Below are positions 19,592 to 28,219 of a DNA stretch of 64,000 bases, piece after piece (the first letter of the stretch is position 1; each line of letters opens with the position of its first letter). The DNA comes from Agromyces aurantiacus (lineage in GTDB: Bacteria; Actinomycetota; Actinomycetes; Actinomycetales; Microbacteriaceae): NCBI RefSeq assembly GCF_016907355.1, contig NZ_JAFBBW010000001.1, positions 2,294,001-2,358,000 of the forward strand, written 5' to 3'. The notes under the pieces were generated by a model. The model saw nothing but the letters and a program-made list of their open reading frames with translations. It had not been told where the DNA came from and did no database searches. A program made the position numbers and the translations under genes.

Positions 19592-20848
19592 GTGCGCTAC
19601 GCGCCGGCGATCCTCGTCGGCAGACTCACCCGATTCGCCGCCCGGCTGCGCAAGCCCGGCGGCGGATCGGCTGTTCCCGGCCTCGTCGTCAACCGGATCG
19701 CACCCGGGTACCTGAAGCGCACCCTGTCGGGGTTCCCGCAGGGGCTCGTCGCGGTCTCGGGATCGAGCGGCAAGTCGACCACGACGAAGATGCTGGTCGC
19801 GATCCTGCGCGCGCACGGCGTCGACGTGTTCACCAACCCCTCGACCGCGAACATCAGCCAGGGGCTGACGTCGGCCCTGCTCGAGCGCGCCGACTGGCGC
19901 GGCCGCGTGCCCGGCGACATGGCGGTGTTCGAGATGGACGAGGGCCACGGCGCACTGGTGATGCAGGGCGTCGATGCCCGAGTCGTGACGCTCACGAACG
20001 TCATGGTCGACCAGATCGACCGCTTCCACGACTCCGAGATGGTCGCCGGCATGCTCGCGAAGATCGCCTCGCGCGCGCACGAGGCCGTCGTGGTGAACGC
20101 CGACGACGGCTACCTCGAACGACTCGCGGCCGGCCTGCGGCCCGAGGTGCGCGTCCACCGGTTCGGCGTCTCCGAGACCGTGCTCGGCGCCGCCCCACGC
20201 GGACTCGGGCACGCCGAGACCAGCCCGCGGCGACTCGAGCCGGCCGACGGCACCGTCGTGGCGTCCGTCGACGGGGCGTCCGCCGTACTCGCCGACCGCG
20301 GTGCATCCGTGCCGATCGGCCTGCCGGCCCGCGGCACGCACTACGCGGTCGACGCGGCCGCCGCCTACGCGACCGCCGCCGCCGTGCTGGGCGAGCGCTT
20401 CTCGTCCGACACCGCGGCCGCCGCGCTCAGCGCCATCCCCGCGGTGTTCGGGCGCGGCGAGCGCGTGCGCGTGCGCGGGCAGGAGGTCGACTTCGTCCTC
20501 GTGCAGAACCCGGCGAGCTACCAGCTCAACGTCGACAGCATCGCGCCGGGGACGGAGCAGATCCTGTTCGCGATCGGCTCCGACGTGCGCGACCCCTCGT
20601 ACTTCTGGCCGACCGACGCGTCCTCGCTCGGTCGGGTCTCGATCGTGAGCGGGTCGAAGGCCAACGAGGCCGCGCTCATGCTGGCGTACGACGGCGTCGC
20701 GATCGACCGGGTCGAGCCCGACCTCGCGCGCGCGATCGACGACTTCCTCGCGACGCCGGCACCGACCTCCGGCGTGAAGACCATCGTCTTCTCGGCCGAT
20801 TCCATGCGCCGCACGCGCGCGCACCTCGGACTCACGGGAGCGGAATGA
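19592..20848 (+). CDS. murT: MurT-like Mur ligase, cysteine-free
   Basis: Mur-ligase-family protein. MurT normally activates the alpha-carboxyl of D-Glu in lipid II with ATP, for amidation by ammonia from GatD. 418 residues from the GTG at 19592. The ATP site reads VSGSSGKSTTTKM (about 55-67) instead of the usual GTNGKTTT; FEMDEGH, TNVMVDQIDRFHD and VNADDG follow the family, with FRDQLDRYGE altered. The middle domain lacks the CxxC...CxxC zinc ribbon of characterised MurT proteins; the entire protein has no Cys. The C-terminal MurT domain is recognisable (VQNPASYQLNVDSI; RDPSYFW where ADGxDxSWxW is usual). It overlaps gatD by 4 bp (ATGA). See findings for the proposed altered nucleophile. Confidence 0.85.
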   Translation: MRYAPAILVGRLTRFAARLRKPGGGSAVPGLVVNRIAPGYLKRTLSGFPQGLVAVSGSSGKSTTTKMLVAILRAHGVDVFTNPSTANISQGLTSALLERADWRGRVPGDMAVFEMDEGHGALVMQGVDARVVTLTNVMVDQIDRFHDSEMVAGMLAKIASRAHEAVVVNADDGYLERLAAGLRPEVRVHRFGVSETVLGAAPRGLGHAETSPRRLEPADGTVVASVDGASAVLADRGASVPIGLPARGTHYAVDAAAAYATAAAVLGERFSSDTAAAALSAIPAVFGRGERVRVRGQEVDFVLVQNPASYQLNVDSIAPGTEQILFAIGSDVRDPSYFWPTDASSLGRVSIVSGSKANEAALMLAYDGVAIDRVEPDLARAIDDFLATPAPTSGVKTIVFSADSMRRTRAHLGLTGAE

Positions 20849-21588
20849 CCCTCACGATCGTCTCGCTGCTGCCGTCCCTGCAGAACACCAACGGCGACGC
20901 CGAGAACGCGGCGGTGCTCGCCGCGCGTGCCCGCTGGGCCGGCCTCGACGTGCGCGTGGTCCCCGTCGAGCGCGCCGACGAGCTTCCCGCGCGCGTCGAC
21001 GCGGTCGTGCTGGGTTCCGGCAGCGACGCCTCGCTCCCAGCGGCCCGCGAGCGCCTCCTCGAGCTCCTCGACGAGCTGCGCCGCTGGGGCACCGAGGGCG
21101 TGCCGATCCTCGCGGTGGGCACGGGATGGGAGCTGCTGAGCTGGGGCATCGAGCGCGCCGACGGCAGCACGATCGAGGGCCTGGGCATCGTCGCCGGGCG
21201 CGCGGTCGCGCGCGACGGGCGGGTCGCCGGCGACCTCGTCGTCCGCGCGGGGGGAGGGCTCGGCGTGCTCGTCGGGTTCGAGAACCACGCGCGCGACTAC
21301 GTCGGCGCCGAGGGTTCGCCCCTCGGGCGGGTGCAGGCCGGCTCGGGCAACGGACGCGGCGCCGGCCAGGAGGGCCTGCGCATGGGCGACGTCATCGGCA
21401 CCCACCTGCATGGACCGGTGCTCGCGAAGAACCCGCGCCTGGCCGATGCGATCCTCGAGCGGATGTGCGCGCGTGCCGGGCTGGACTACGTTCCGGGTAA
21501 GCAGGCCGCCGTGGTCGACGGATACGCGGAGGCCGCACGCGCGGCCCAGCTGCGCGCGGCGGGCGTCGCGACCGCCGCTCCGGCCTGA
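20845..21588 (+). CDS. gatD: GatD-like amidotransferase lacking the catalytic Cys
   Basis: Class I glutamine amidotransferase-like partner of MurT, 247 residues. In active GatD the nucleophile elbow is ICGGYQ; here it reads VGTGWE, with Gly-92 replacing Cys and Glu-96 replacing Gln. The codon is GGC, read directly at 21118-21120. The rest follows GatD closely: LGSGSD, GSTIEGLGIV, GVLVGFENHARDYVG and GTHLHGPVLAKNP with the catalytic His (His-189) kept. The only Cys is near the C-terminus (ERMCARAGL). The fold is kept while glutaminase activity should be lost. It starts inside the murT stop (ATGA), so the two are translationally coupled and probably form a complex. Confidence 0.85.
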   Translation: MTLTIVSLLPSLQNTNGDAENAAVLAARARWAGLDVRVVPVERADELPARVDAVVLGSGSDASLPAARERLLELLDELRRWGTEGVPILAVGTGWELLSWGIERADGSTIEGLGIVAGRAVARDGRVAGDLVVRAGGGLGVLVGFENHARDYVGAEGSPLGRVQAGSGNGRGAGQEGLRMGDVIGTHLHGPVLAKNPRLADAILERMCARAGLDYVPGKQAAVVDGYAEAARAAQLRAAGVATAAPA

Positions 21589-21631
21589 CGCCGGTCGCGA
21601 CGGCGCCGGGTCGGCACCGCCCCGCAGACGA

Positions 21632-21661
21632 CGAACGCCCCGGATTCCTCCGGGGCGTTCG
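21632..21661. terminator. Bidirectional terminator after gatD
   Basis: A perfect 13-bp inverted repeat (21632-21644 and 21649-21661) with loop TTCC lies between the convergent gatD and DUF7455 genes. Confidence 0.85.
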
Positions 21662-21678
21662 CGCGGTCCTGGACGCGC

Positions 21679-21915
21679 TCAGTCGCGCGTGTCGGTGAGG
21701 AGACGGCTCGACTCGTCGTGCCAGCTGTGCGCGATCTGCGAGAGCTTCTCCTCGTGCTTGCGCCCGTGGTGCGCGCAGAAGAGCAGCTCGCCGCTGGCCA
21801 CGACGACGCGGATGTACGCCTGCGCGCCGCAGGCATCGCACCGGTCGAGCGCCGTGAGCTCGTGCGGGGTGTCGAGTTCGTCGACCGCACCGGTGGTGTC
21901 GGTGAACTGGGTCAT
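21679..21915 (-). CDS. Small zinc-ribbon-like protein (DUF7455)
   Basis: A 78-residue protein. The core CDACGAQAYIRVVV...LLFCAHHGRKHEEKL has a CxxC and a CxxH pair, consistent with a bound zinc ion, as in the actinobacterial DUF7455 family. The C-terminal half is helical and charged. No function is known to me; the gene is often found next to the sigA/parE region. The ATG at 21915 has GGAGGAG 5 nt upstream, which decides it over the longer frame. Confidence 0.85.
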   Translation of the reverse strand: MTQFTDTTGAVDELDTPHELTALDRCDACGAQAYIRVVVASGELLFCAHHGRKHEEKLSQIAHSWHDESSRLLTDTRD

Positions 21916-22049
21916 GGCGCCTCCTCCGTAGCTCACGATCCGTTTCCTTCGTGTATCAATCAAAACACGCCGACCGGTCCGTTCCTTCCGTGCGACTGCG
22001 CATTTCGCTCAGCGCGAAGCGCCTGACCGGCGATGACCGAGGGCATCAG

Positions 22050-22055
22050 TAGGCT
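22050..22055 (+). promoter_or_regulatory. -10 element of parE
   Basis: TAGGCT ends 8 nt before the GTG at 22064, and no ribosome-binding site is present, so the mRNA is probably leaderless. Confidence 0.45.
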
Positions 22056-22063
22056 TGTGCGAC

Positions 22064-24142
22064 GTGAGCTCCGACTATTCCGCCCGCCATCTCTCCGTGC
22101 TCGAGGGCCTCGAGGCCGTGCGCAAGCGGCCCGGCATGTACATCGGATCGACGGACTCGCGCGGCCTCATGCACTGCCTCTGGGAGATCATCGACAACTC
22201 GGTCGACGAGGCGCTCGGCGGCCACGGCAGCGAGATCGAGGTCGTGCTGCACGCCGACGGCAGCGTCGAGGTGCGCGACCGGGCCCGCGGCATCCCGGTC
22301 GACGTCGAGCCCAAGACCGGGCTCACGGGCGTCGAGGTCGTCTTCACGAAGCTGCACGCGGGCGGCAAGTTCGGCTCGGGCTCGTACACCGCCTCCGGCG
22401 GCCTGCACGGCGTCGGCGCGTCCGTCGTGAACGCCCTCTCCGAGCGGCTCGACGTCGAGGTCGACCGCGACGGCGCCACGTGGGCCATGTCGTTCCACCG
22501 CGGCGAGCCCGGCATCTTCGCCGACAACGGGGTCGTGTCGCCGGCGTCCCGGTTCCGCCCGTTCGAGCAGTCGAGCGAGCTGCGCAAGGTCGGGCGTGTC
22601 GCCAAGGCCGTCACGGGCACCCGCGTGCGCTACTGGGCCGATCCCCAGATCTTCACGAAGGGCGCGACCTTCCAGCTCGACGACCTGCTGAGCCGCGCGC
22701 GCCAGACGGCCTTCCTCGTGCCCGGCCTGGCGATCTCGGTGGTCGACGAGCGGGGCGACGAGCCCGAGACCCACCGCTTCCAGTTCGACGGCGGGATCTC
22801 CGAGTTCGCCGAGCACATGTCGGTCGACGGCCCTGTGACCGACGTCTGGCGCCTCACGGGCGACGGCCGGTTCACCGAGACGGTGCCGGTGCTCAACGAG
22901 CACGGGGCGATGATCCCGACCGACGTCGAACGGCACTGCCATGTCGACATCGCGCTGCGCTGGGGCACCGGCTACGACACCGTGATGCGCAGCTTCGTCA
23001 ACATCATCGCCACGCCGAAGGGCGGCACGCACCAGGCGGGCTTCGAGCAGGGGCTGCTGAAGTTCCTGCGCCAGCAGGTCGAGCAGAACGCCCGCCGCCT
23101 GAAGGTGGGCAACGACAAGCTCGAGAAGGACGACGTGCTCGCCGGGCTCACCGCCGTGCTCACCGTGCGCCTTCCCGAGCCGCAGTTCGAGGGCCAGACG
23201 AAGGAGGTGCTCGGCACCCCCGCGGTGCGTTCGATCGTGGCCTCCGTCGTGCAGAAGGCCCTGGGTGAGCGGTTCGCGTCGACCAAGCGCGACGACAAGG
23301 CGCAGACCTCGCTCCTGCTCGACAAGATCGTCTCCGAGATGAAGGCGCGCATCTCGGCGCGCACGCACAAGGAGACCCAGCGGCGCAAGAACGCCCTCGA
23401 GACCTCGTCGCTGCCCGCCAAGCTCGTCGACTGCCGGTCGAGCGACGTGGCGCAGAGCGAGCTGTTCATCGTCGAGGGCGACTCCGCTCTCGGCACCGCC
23501 AAGCTCGCGCGCGACAGCGAGCACCAGGCCCTCCTGCCGATCCGGGGCAAGATCCTCAACGTGCAGAAGGCCACGATCGCCGACATGCTGAGCAACGCCG
23601 AGTGCGCGTCGATCATCCAGGTGATCGGCGCCGGTTCCGGCCGCACGTTCGACCTGTCGGCGGCGCGGTACGGCAAGGTCATCATCATGAGCGACGCCGA
23701 CGTCGACGGCGCGCACATCCGCACGCTGCTGCTCACGCTCTTCTTCCGCTACATGCGCCCGATGATCGAGGATGGCCGCGTCTTCGCGGCCGTGCCGCCG
23801 CTGCACCGGGTGGTCGTGATGAACCCGGGCTCGAAGCCGAACGACGTGATCTACACGTACTCCGAGGCCGAGCTCACGGGCGTGCTCGCGACGCTCCGCA
23901 AGCAGGGCAAGCGCTACCAGGACCCGATCCAGCGCTACAAGGGACTTGGCGAGATGGATGCCGACCAGCTGGCCACCACGACCATGGACCGCCGGCACCG
24001 CACGCTGCGTCGGGTCGGCGTGGCTGATGCCGAGAACGCCGGCCGTGTGTTCGAGCTGCTCATGGGCAATGAGGTCGCGCCGCGCAAGGAGTTCATCGTC
24101 GACAGCGCGGCCGCACTCACGCGCGACCGCATCGACGCCTGA
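22064..24142 (+). CDS. parE: DNA topoisomerase IV subunit B (type IIA)
   Basis: ATPase subunit of a type IIA topoisomerase that unlinks replicated chromosomes. 692 residues from the GTG at 22064; a TTG 9 nt upstream is possible. GHKL ATPase domain: EAVRKRPGMYIG, EIIDNSVDEAL, GGLHGVGASVVNAL. Transducer domain in the middle. TOPRIM: FIVEGDSALGTAK, RGKILNVQKA and IIMSDADVDGAHIRTLLL. The motif EGDSALG, not EGDSAGG as in GyrB, and the presence of a separate ParC-like subunit nearby support the Topo IV label. The partner parC is on the opposite strand 1.5 kb downstream with an unrelated gene between. Confidence 0.9.
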   Translation: MSSDYSARHLSVLEGLEAVRKRPGMYIGSTDSRGLMHCLWEIIDNSVDEALGGHGSEIEVVLHADGSVEVRDRARGIPVDVEPKTGLTGVEVVFTKLHAGGKFGSGSYTASGGLHGVGASVVNALSERLDVEVDRDGATWAMSFHRGEPGIFADNGVVSPASRFRPFEQSSELRKVGRVAKAVTGTRVRYWADPQIFTKGATFQLDDLLSRARQTAFLVPGLAISVVDERGDEPETHRFQFDGGISEFAEHMSVDGPVTDVWRLTGDGRFTETVPVLNEHGAMIPTDVERHCHVDIALRWGTGYDTVMRSFVNIIATPKGGTHQAGFEQGLLKFLRQQVEQNARRLKVGNDKLEKDDVLAGLTAVLTVRLPEPQFEGQTKEVLGTPAVRSIVASVVQKALGERFASTKRDDKAQTSLLLDKIVSEMKARISARTHKETQRRKNALETSSLPAKLVDCRSSDVAQSELFIVEGDSALGTAKLARDSEHQALLPIRGKILNVQKATIADMLSNAECASIIQVIGAGSGRTFDLSAARYGKVIIMSDADVDGAHIRTLLLTLFFRYMRPMIEDGRVFAAVPPLHRVVVMNPGSKPNDVIYTYSEAELTGVLATLRKQGKRYQDPIQRYKGLGEMDADQLATTTMDRRHRTLRRVGVADAENAGRVFELLMGNEVAPRKEFIVDSAAALTRDRIDA

Positions 24143-24169
24143 GTCGCCGCGCTCGGCTCAGGCCCCGAC

Positions 24170-25501
24170 TCACGCCGCCGACGGGGCGATGTTCTGGTTG
24201 AGGTGGAAGACGTTGCCGGGGTCGTAGCGGTCCTTCACCGACCGGAGCCGGGCGAGCTTCTCCTCGCTGTACGCCCGGCGGAGCCCTGCCGCGCCGTCGT
24301 CGCCGAGCACGTTGACGTACGCGCCGCTCGCGAAGCGCTCCATCGCGCCCGCGTAGCGGCGAGCGGCCGCCATGCGAGCCTCGTCGTCGGCGGGGTCGTC
24401 CCATCGCGAGGCGGCGACGAACTCGAACGCCGTGTCGCGCCGTGAGAACGCCGTGGCGTCATCGGGCACGTCGGCGATCGCTCCGCCGTACGCCTGGAGG
24501 CTGACGTTCGGCAGGTCGTCGGCGTCGCGCGCGAGGATCGCGTCGATGACCTCGTCGCGCAGCGTCGCGAAGTAGTGCCCCTTCCAGTAGCGGCGCCAGG
24601 CGTGGCCCTCGACGTCATCCTCGCGGGTCTGCAGCTCGAGGTACGACAGCGGCTCGACGAGCCGTTCCAAGGGCACCGCGGCGCCCCTGAGCAGCGCCTC
24701 GAGCGCATCGGCTGCAGCGGCACCGTCGGCGCGGTCGCCGACCCAGACGAAGCCGAGCGAGACGGTCCGCTCGTCGATCGTGGCGTTCCACGTCGCCCGC
24801 CGGTCGGCCGCGCCGGCTGCGTCGCGCCAGATCCGCATCGCGTGGGCGGCCGATGAGGCGGGGACGCGGAACTCGACGGACAGCGCCTCGCCGGGCTCGG
24901 CGTGCAGGGCGAACTCGAACTCGGTGACCACGCCGAAGTTGCCGCCGCCGCCGCGAAGCGCCCAGTCCAGGTCGGGATGCGAGTTCCGATCCACCCGAAG
25001 GGTCTCGCCGTCGGCCGTGACCACCTCGAACGAGACGACGTTGTCGCAGGCGAGCCCATGCTGCCGGGCGAGCCAGCCCATCCCTCCACCGAGGGTGAGG
25101 CCTCCGACGCCGGTGTGCGACACGTTGCCGGCCGTCGTCGCGAGCCCGTGCCGCTGTGCGGCCGAATCGAGCGCACCCAGCAGCGCGCCGCCCTGAACCC
25201 GGGCGCGCCTCGCCGCGCGGTCCACGCGCACGGCGCCCATGGGCCGGAGGTCGAGCATGACACCGTCCTCGGGCACGGCGTGGCCCACGATGCCGTGACC
25301 GCCGCACCGGACGCCGATCTCGAGGCCGTGCGCGGTCGCGAACGAGACGGCCGCGGCGACATCCGCCGTGCTCGTGCAGGACGCCACGTACCGCGGGCGG
25401 CGGTCGACCATCGCGTTCCACACCGTCCGCGCCTCGTCGTACCCGGGATCGCCGGGTTCGAGCACGCGGCCGTCGATCGCGCCCTGCAGGGTCTGCGGCA
25501 T
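24170..25501 (-). CDS. FAD-binding oxidoreductase (berberine-bridge-like)
   Basis: A 443-residue flavoprotein of the PCMH-type FAD domain plus C-terminal BBE segment (YDPGNVFHLNQNI). The His for 8-alpha attachment of FAD is visible in RCGGHGIVGHA. The second covalent Cys of bicovalent members is absent (the site reads NVSHTGVGG). The substrate cannot be predicted; relatives oxidise sugars, alkaloids or antibiotic intermediates. No signal peptide. An unusually long Shine-Dalgarno match, GAGGTGATCC, ends 3 nt before the ATG. The gene sits between parE and parC, as an insertion into what is elsewhere a topoisomerase pair. Convergent with parE at a 27-bp gap. Confidence 0.85.
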   Translation of the reverse strand: MPQTLQGAIDGRVLEPGDPGYDEARTVWNAMVDRRPRYVASCTSTADVAAAVSFATAHGLEIGVRCGGHGIVGHAVPEDGVMLDLRPMGAVRVDRAARRARVQGGALLGALDSAAQRHGLATTAGNVSHTGVGGLTLGGGMGWLARQHGLACDNVVSFEVVTADGETLRVDRNSHPDLDWALRGGGGNFGVVTEFEFALHAEPGEALSVEFRVPASSAAHAMRIWRDAAGAADRRATWNATIDERTVSLGFVWVGDRADGAAAADALEALLRGAAVPLERLVEPLSYLELQTREDDVEGHAWRRYWKGHYFATLRDEVIDAILARDADDLPNVSLQAYGGAIADVPDDATAFSRRDTAFEFVAASRWDDPADDEARMAAARRYAGAMERFASGAYVNVLGDDGAAGLRRAYSEEKLARLRSVKDRYDPGNVFHLNQNIAPSAA

Positions 25502-25672
25502 CCTGGATCACCTCGTCGGGCCGGTGTGCATGACGCGACCCGGGTCGAGTGCGGTCCGGGTCGCCCTGACACGACCGAATATGCCGATCGGACGGCGGAT
25601 CGTCAAGCGTCGAACGACGCGCGGCACGATGGTCCGGACGACGGGCGAAGCGCCGGATGCCGGCGCGAGCGC

Positions 25673-28141
25673 TCAGCGGATGGGACGACCGACGGCCTGC
25701 ACGACCGCCTCGAGCACCTGTCCGGACCCGTCGCGCCGGCCGCCGCCCTCGGGCAGCGGCCGAACCGTGCCGTCGGACGCGAGCCCGTGCGCGGGACCGG
25801 GACCGACCCACGCGAGCGACAGCGCATCCTGGCCCTTCAGGAAGCGGTGCGCCCGCACGCCGCCGGTCGCACGGCCCTTGCCCGGATACTCCGCGAAGTC
25901 GGACACCTTCGCCGCGCCCGGGTCGGCGCCGAGGAGCGTGTCGGTCGAGGCGGCGATCGTCACGACGACCGCGCGCTCGACGTCGGCCCGGGCCAGCACC
26001 GAGAACTCGATCGCCTTCGCACCCGTCGCGAGCTTGATGCCCGCCATGCCGCCCGCTGCGCAGCCCTGCGGGCGCACCGACGACGCGGGGAAGTGCAGCA
26101 GCTGCGCGTCGCTCGTGACGAACACGAGCTCGTCGTCGTCGCCGCCCTGCGCGGCGCCGACGACGCGGTCGCCGGGCTTCAGCGCGATGACCTCGAAGTC
26201 GGGACGGTTGGGGTAGCCGCCCGGGGCGACGCGCTTGACGACGCCCTGCTCGGTGCCCAGCACGATCGGCTGCGACGAGTCGAGCGAGACGACCGCGAGC
26301 ACGCGCTCGTCGCGGTCGGCGAGCGCGAGGTAGTCGGCGACGCGCACGCCGGCGGCGAGCTGCACGGAGTTCGCGGGCAGCACGGGCAGGTCGAGCGGGG
26401 AGAACCGGACGAGCCGGCCCTTGGACGTGATGGCGCCGATCTCGGTGCGGCTCGTGGTCGCGAGCTCGGAACGGACCGCGTCGTGCTTCGAGCGGCGGCT
26501 CGGGGGAGTGATCGCCACGGTCGTCTCGCCGTCGGGCGCGTCGACGCGCGCGATCCGGCCGGTCGAGCTCAGGATCACGCGGCACGGCACGTCGGCGTGT
26601 TCGAGCGTCGCCGGATCGACGGCCTTGCGCGTCTTGGGCAGCACGCGCGCCTCGGTGAGCATGGTGCGCCGCGGCGTGCCGTAGAGGTCGGCCGCGCGGT
26701 CGAGCTCCTCGGCGACCTGCGAACGGATGCGCGCATCGCTGCCGAGCAGCTCCTCGAGCGCGGCGATCTCGGCGAGGAGCTGGTCGCGTTCGGACTCGAG
26801 CTCGATCCGGGAGAACTTCGTGAGTCGCCGCAGGCGCAGCTCGAGGATGTACTCGGACTGCAGCTGGCTGAGGTCGAAGACCTCCATGAGGCGCGTGCGC
26901 GCGGCATCCGCATCGTCGCTCGACCGGATCACCTGGATGACCTCGTCGATGTCGAGGATCGCGATGAGCAGGCCCTCGACGAGGTGCAGCCGTTCGCGGC
27001 GGCGCGCGAGCCGGAACTCGGATCGCCGCGTGACGACGCGGATGCGGTGCGCGAGGTAGACGTCGAGCAGTTCGCGCAGCCCGAGCGTCTGCGGCTGGCC
27101 GTCGACGAGTGCGACGTTGTTGATGTTGAAGGAGTCTTCGAGCGGGGTGAGCCGGTACAGCTGCTCGAGCACCGCCTGGGGGTTGAAGCCGGTCTTCACG
27201 CCGATCACGAGCCGCAGGCCCCGCGTGCGGTCGGTCAGGTCGGTCACATCGGCGATGCCGGTGATCTTCTTGGCGTTGACGCCGTCCTTGATCTTCTCGA
27301 TGACCTTCTCGGGGCCGACGAGGTAGGGAAGCTCGGTGACGACGAGCCCGCTCTTGCGCGGCGTGAGCTGCTCGATCGAGACCTTCGCGCGGGTCTTGAA
27401 CGAGCCGCGGCCCGTCGCGTACGCGTCGCGCACGCCCGCGAGGCCGACGATCGTGCCGCCCGACGGGAAGTCGGGGCCCGGCACGAACTCCATGAGCTCG
27501 TCGAGCGTGGCCTCGGGGTGCTGGAGCAGGTGCCGCGCCGCGGCGACCACCTCGACGAGGTTGTGCGGCGCCATGTTGGTGGCCATGCCGACGGCGATGC
27601 CGCTCGCGCCGTTGACGAGCAGGTTCGGGATGGCGGCCGGCAGCACTTCGGGCTGCTGGTGGGAGTTGTCGTAGTTCGGGATGAAGTCGACGACATCCTC
27701 GTCGAGGCCCTCGGTCATGGACGTGGCCGGGGGCGCCATGCGCGCCTCGGTGTACCGGGCCGCGGCCGGGCCGTCGTCGAGCGAGCCGAAGTTGCCGTGG
27801 CCGTCGACGAGCGGCACGCGCAGCGTGAACGGCTGCGCGAGCCGGACGAGTGCGTCGTAGATCGCCGCGTCGCCGTGGGGGTGCAGCTTGCCCATGACCT
27901 CGCCGACGACGCGCGCCGACTTCACGTGACCGCGATCGGGCCGCAGGCCCATGTCGCTCATCATGTAGAGGATGCGGCGCTGGACGGGCTTCAGCCCGTC
28001 GCGCGCGTCGGGGAGCGCCCGCGAGTAGATGACCGAGTACGCGTACTCGAGGAACGACCCCTGCATCTCCTCGGCGACGTCGACGTCGTCGATGCGTTCG
28101 GCGATCTGGGAGGTGCTGGACTCGTTCGTGCCTGGGGTCAT
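25673..28141 (-). CDS. parC: DNA topoisomerase IV subunit A (type IIA)
   Basis: DNA-cleaving subunit of the type IIA topoisomerase. 822 residues. The breakage-reunion domain opens with [20 protein letters not shown], with [20 protein letters not shown], and the active-site Tyr is in [10 protein letters not shown] coiled coil follows, and the C-terminal part has beta-propeller blades, such as [12 protein letters not shown] and GTEQGVVKR. It is the partner of parE. No strong ribosome-binding site or -10 is seen at the ATG at 28141. The terminal stretch upstream (25502-25672) up to the flavoprotein gene holds nothing I recognise. Confidence 0.92.
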   Translation of the reverse strand: MTPGTNESSTSQIAERIDDVDVAEEMQGSFLEYAYSVIYSRALPDARDGLKPVQRRILYMMSDMGLRPDRGHVKSARVVGEVMGKLHPHGDAAIYDALVRLAQPFTLRVPLVDGHGNFGSLDDGPAAARYTEARMAPPATSMTEGLDEDVVDFIPNYDNSHQQPEVLPAAIPNLLVNGASGIAVGMATNMAPHNLVEVVAAARHLLQHPEATLDELMEFVPGPDFPSGGTIVGLAGVRDAYATGRGSFKTRAKVSIEQLTPRKSGLVVTELPYLVGPEKVIEKIKDGVNAKKITGIADVTDLTDRTRGLRLVIGVKTGFNPQAVLEQLYRLTPLEDSFNINNVALVDGQPQTLGLRELLDVYLAHRIRVVTRRSEFRLARRRERLHLVEGLLIAILDIDEVIQVIRSSDDADAARTRLMEVFDLSQLQSEYILELRLRRLTKFSRIELESERDQLLAEIAALEELLGSDARIRSQVAEELDRAADLYGTPRRTMLTEARVLPKTRKAVDPATLEHADVPCRVILSSTGRIARVDAPDGETTVAITPPSRRSKHDAVRSELATTSRTEIGAITSKGRLVRFSPLDLPVLPANSVQLAAGVRVADYLALADRDERVLAVVSLDSSQPIVLGTEQGVVKRVAPGGYPNRPDFEVIALKPGDRVVGAAQGGDDDELVFVTSDAQLLHFPASSVRPQGCAAGGMAGIKLATGAKAIEFSVLARADVERAVVVTIAASTDTLLGADPGAAKVSDFAEYPGKGRATGGVRAHRFLKGQDALSLAWVGPGPAHGLASDGTVRPLPEGGGRRDGSGQVLEAVVQAVGRPIR

Positions 28142-28219
28142 TCGTCGTCTCTGGGCAGGGCGTGTCGGGCACGCATGGGGGAGCGGGGAGCGCGACCCGC
28201 CTGTGTCAGACTGGGCGCG

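Noticed and set aside
24170..25501. Bicovalent FAD attachment in the flavoprotein
   Set aside because: The His is present but the second site reads NVSHTGVGG without Cys; the Cys in GLACDN is not at the usual attachment position.
24902..28219. Long plus-strand frame leading into the phosphodiesterase gene
   Set aside because: It is antisense to the flavoprotein gene and parC; only the part from 28220 has family motifs, so the gene was started there.
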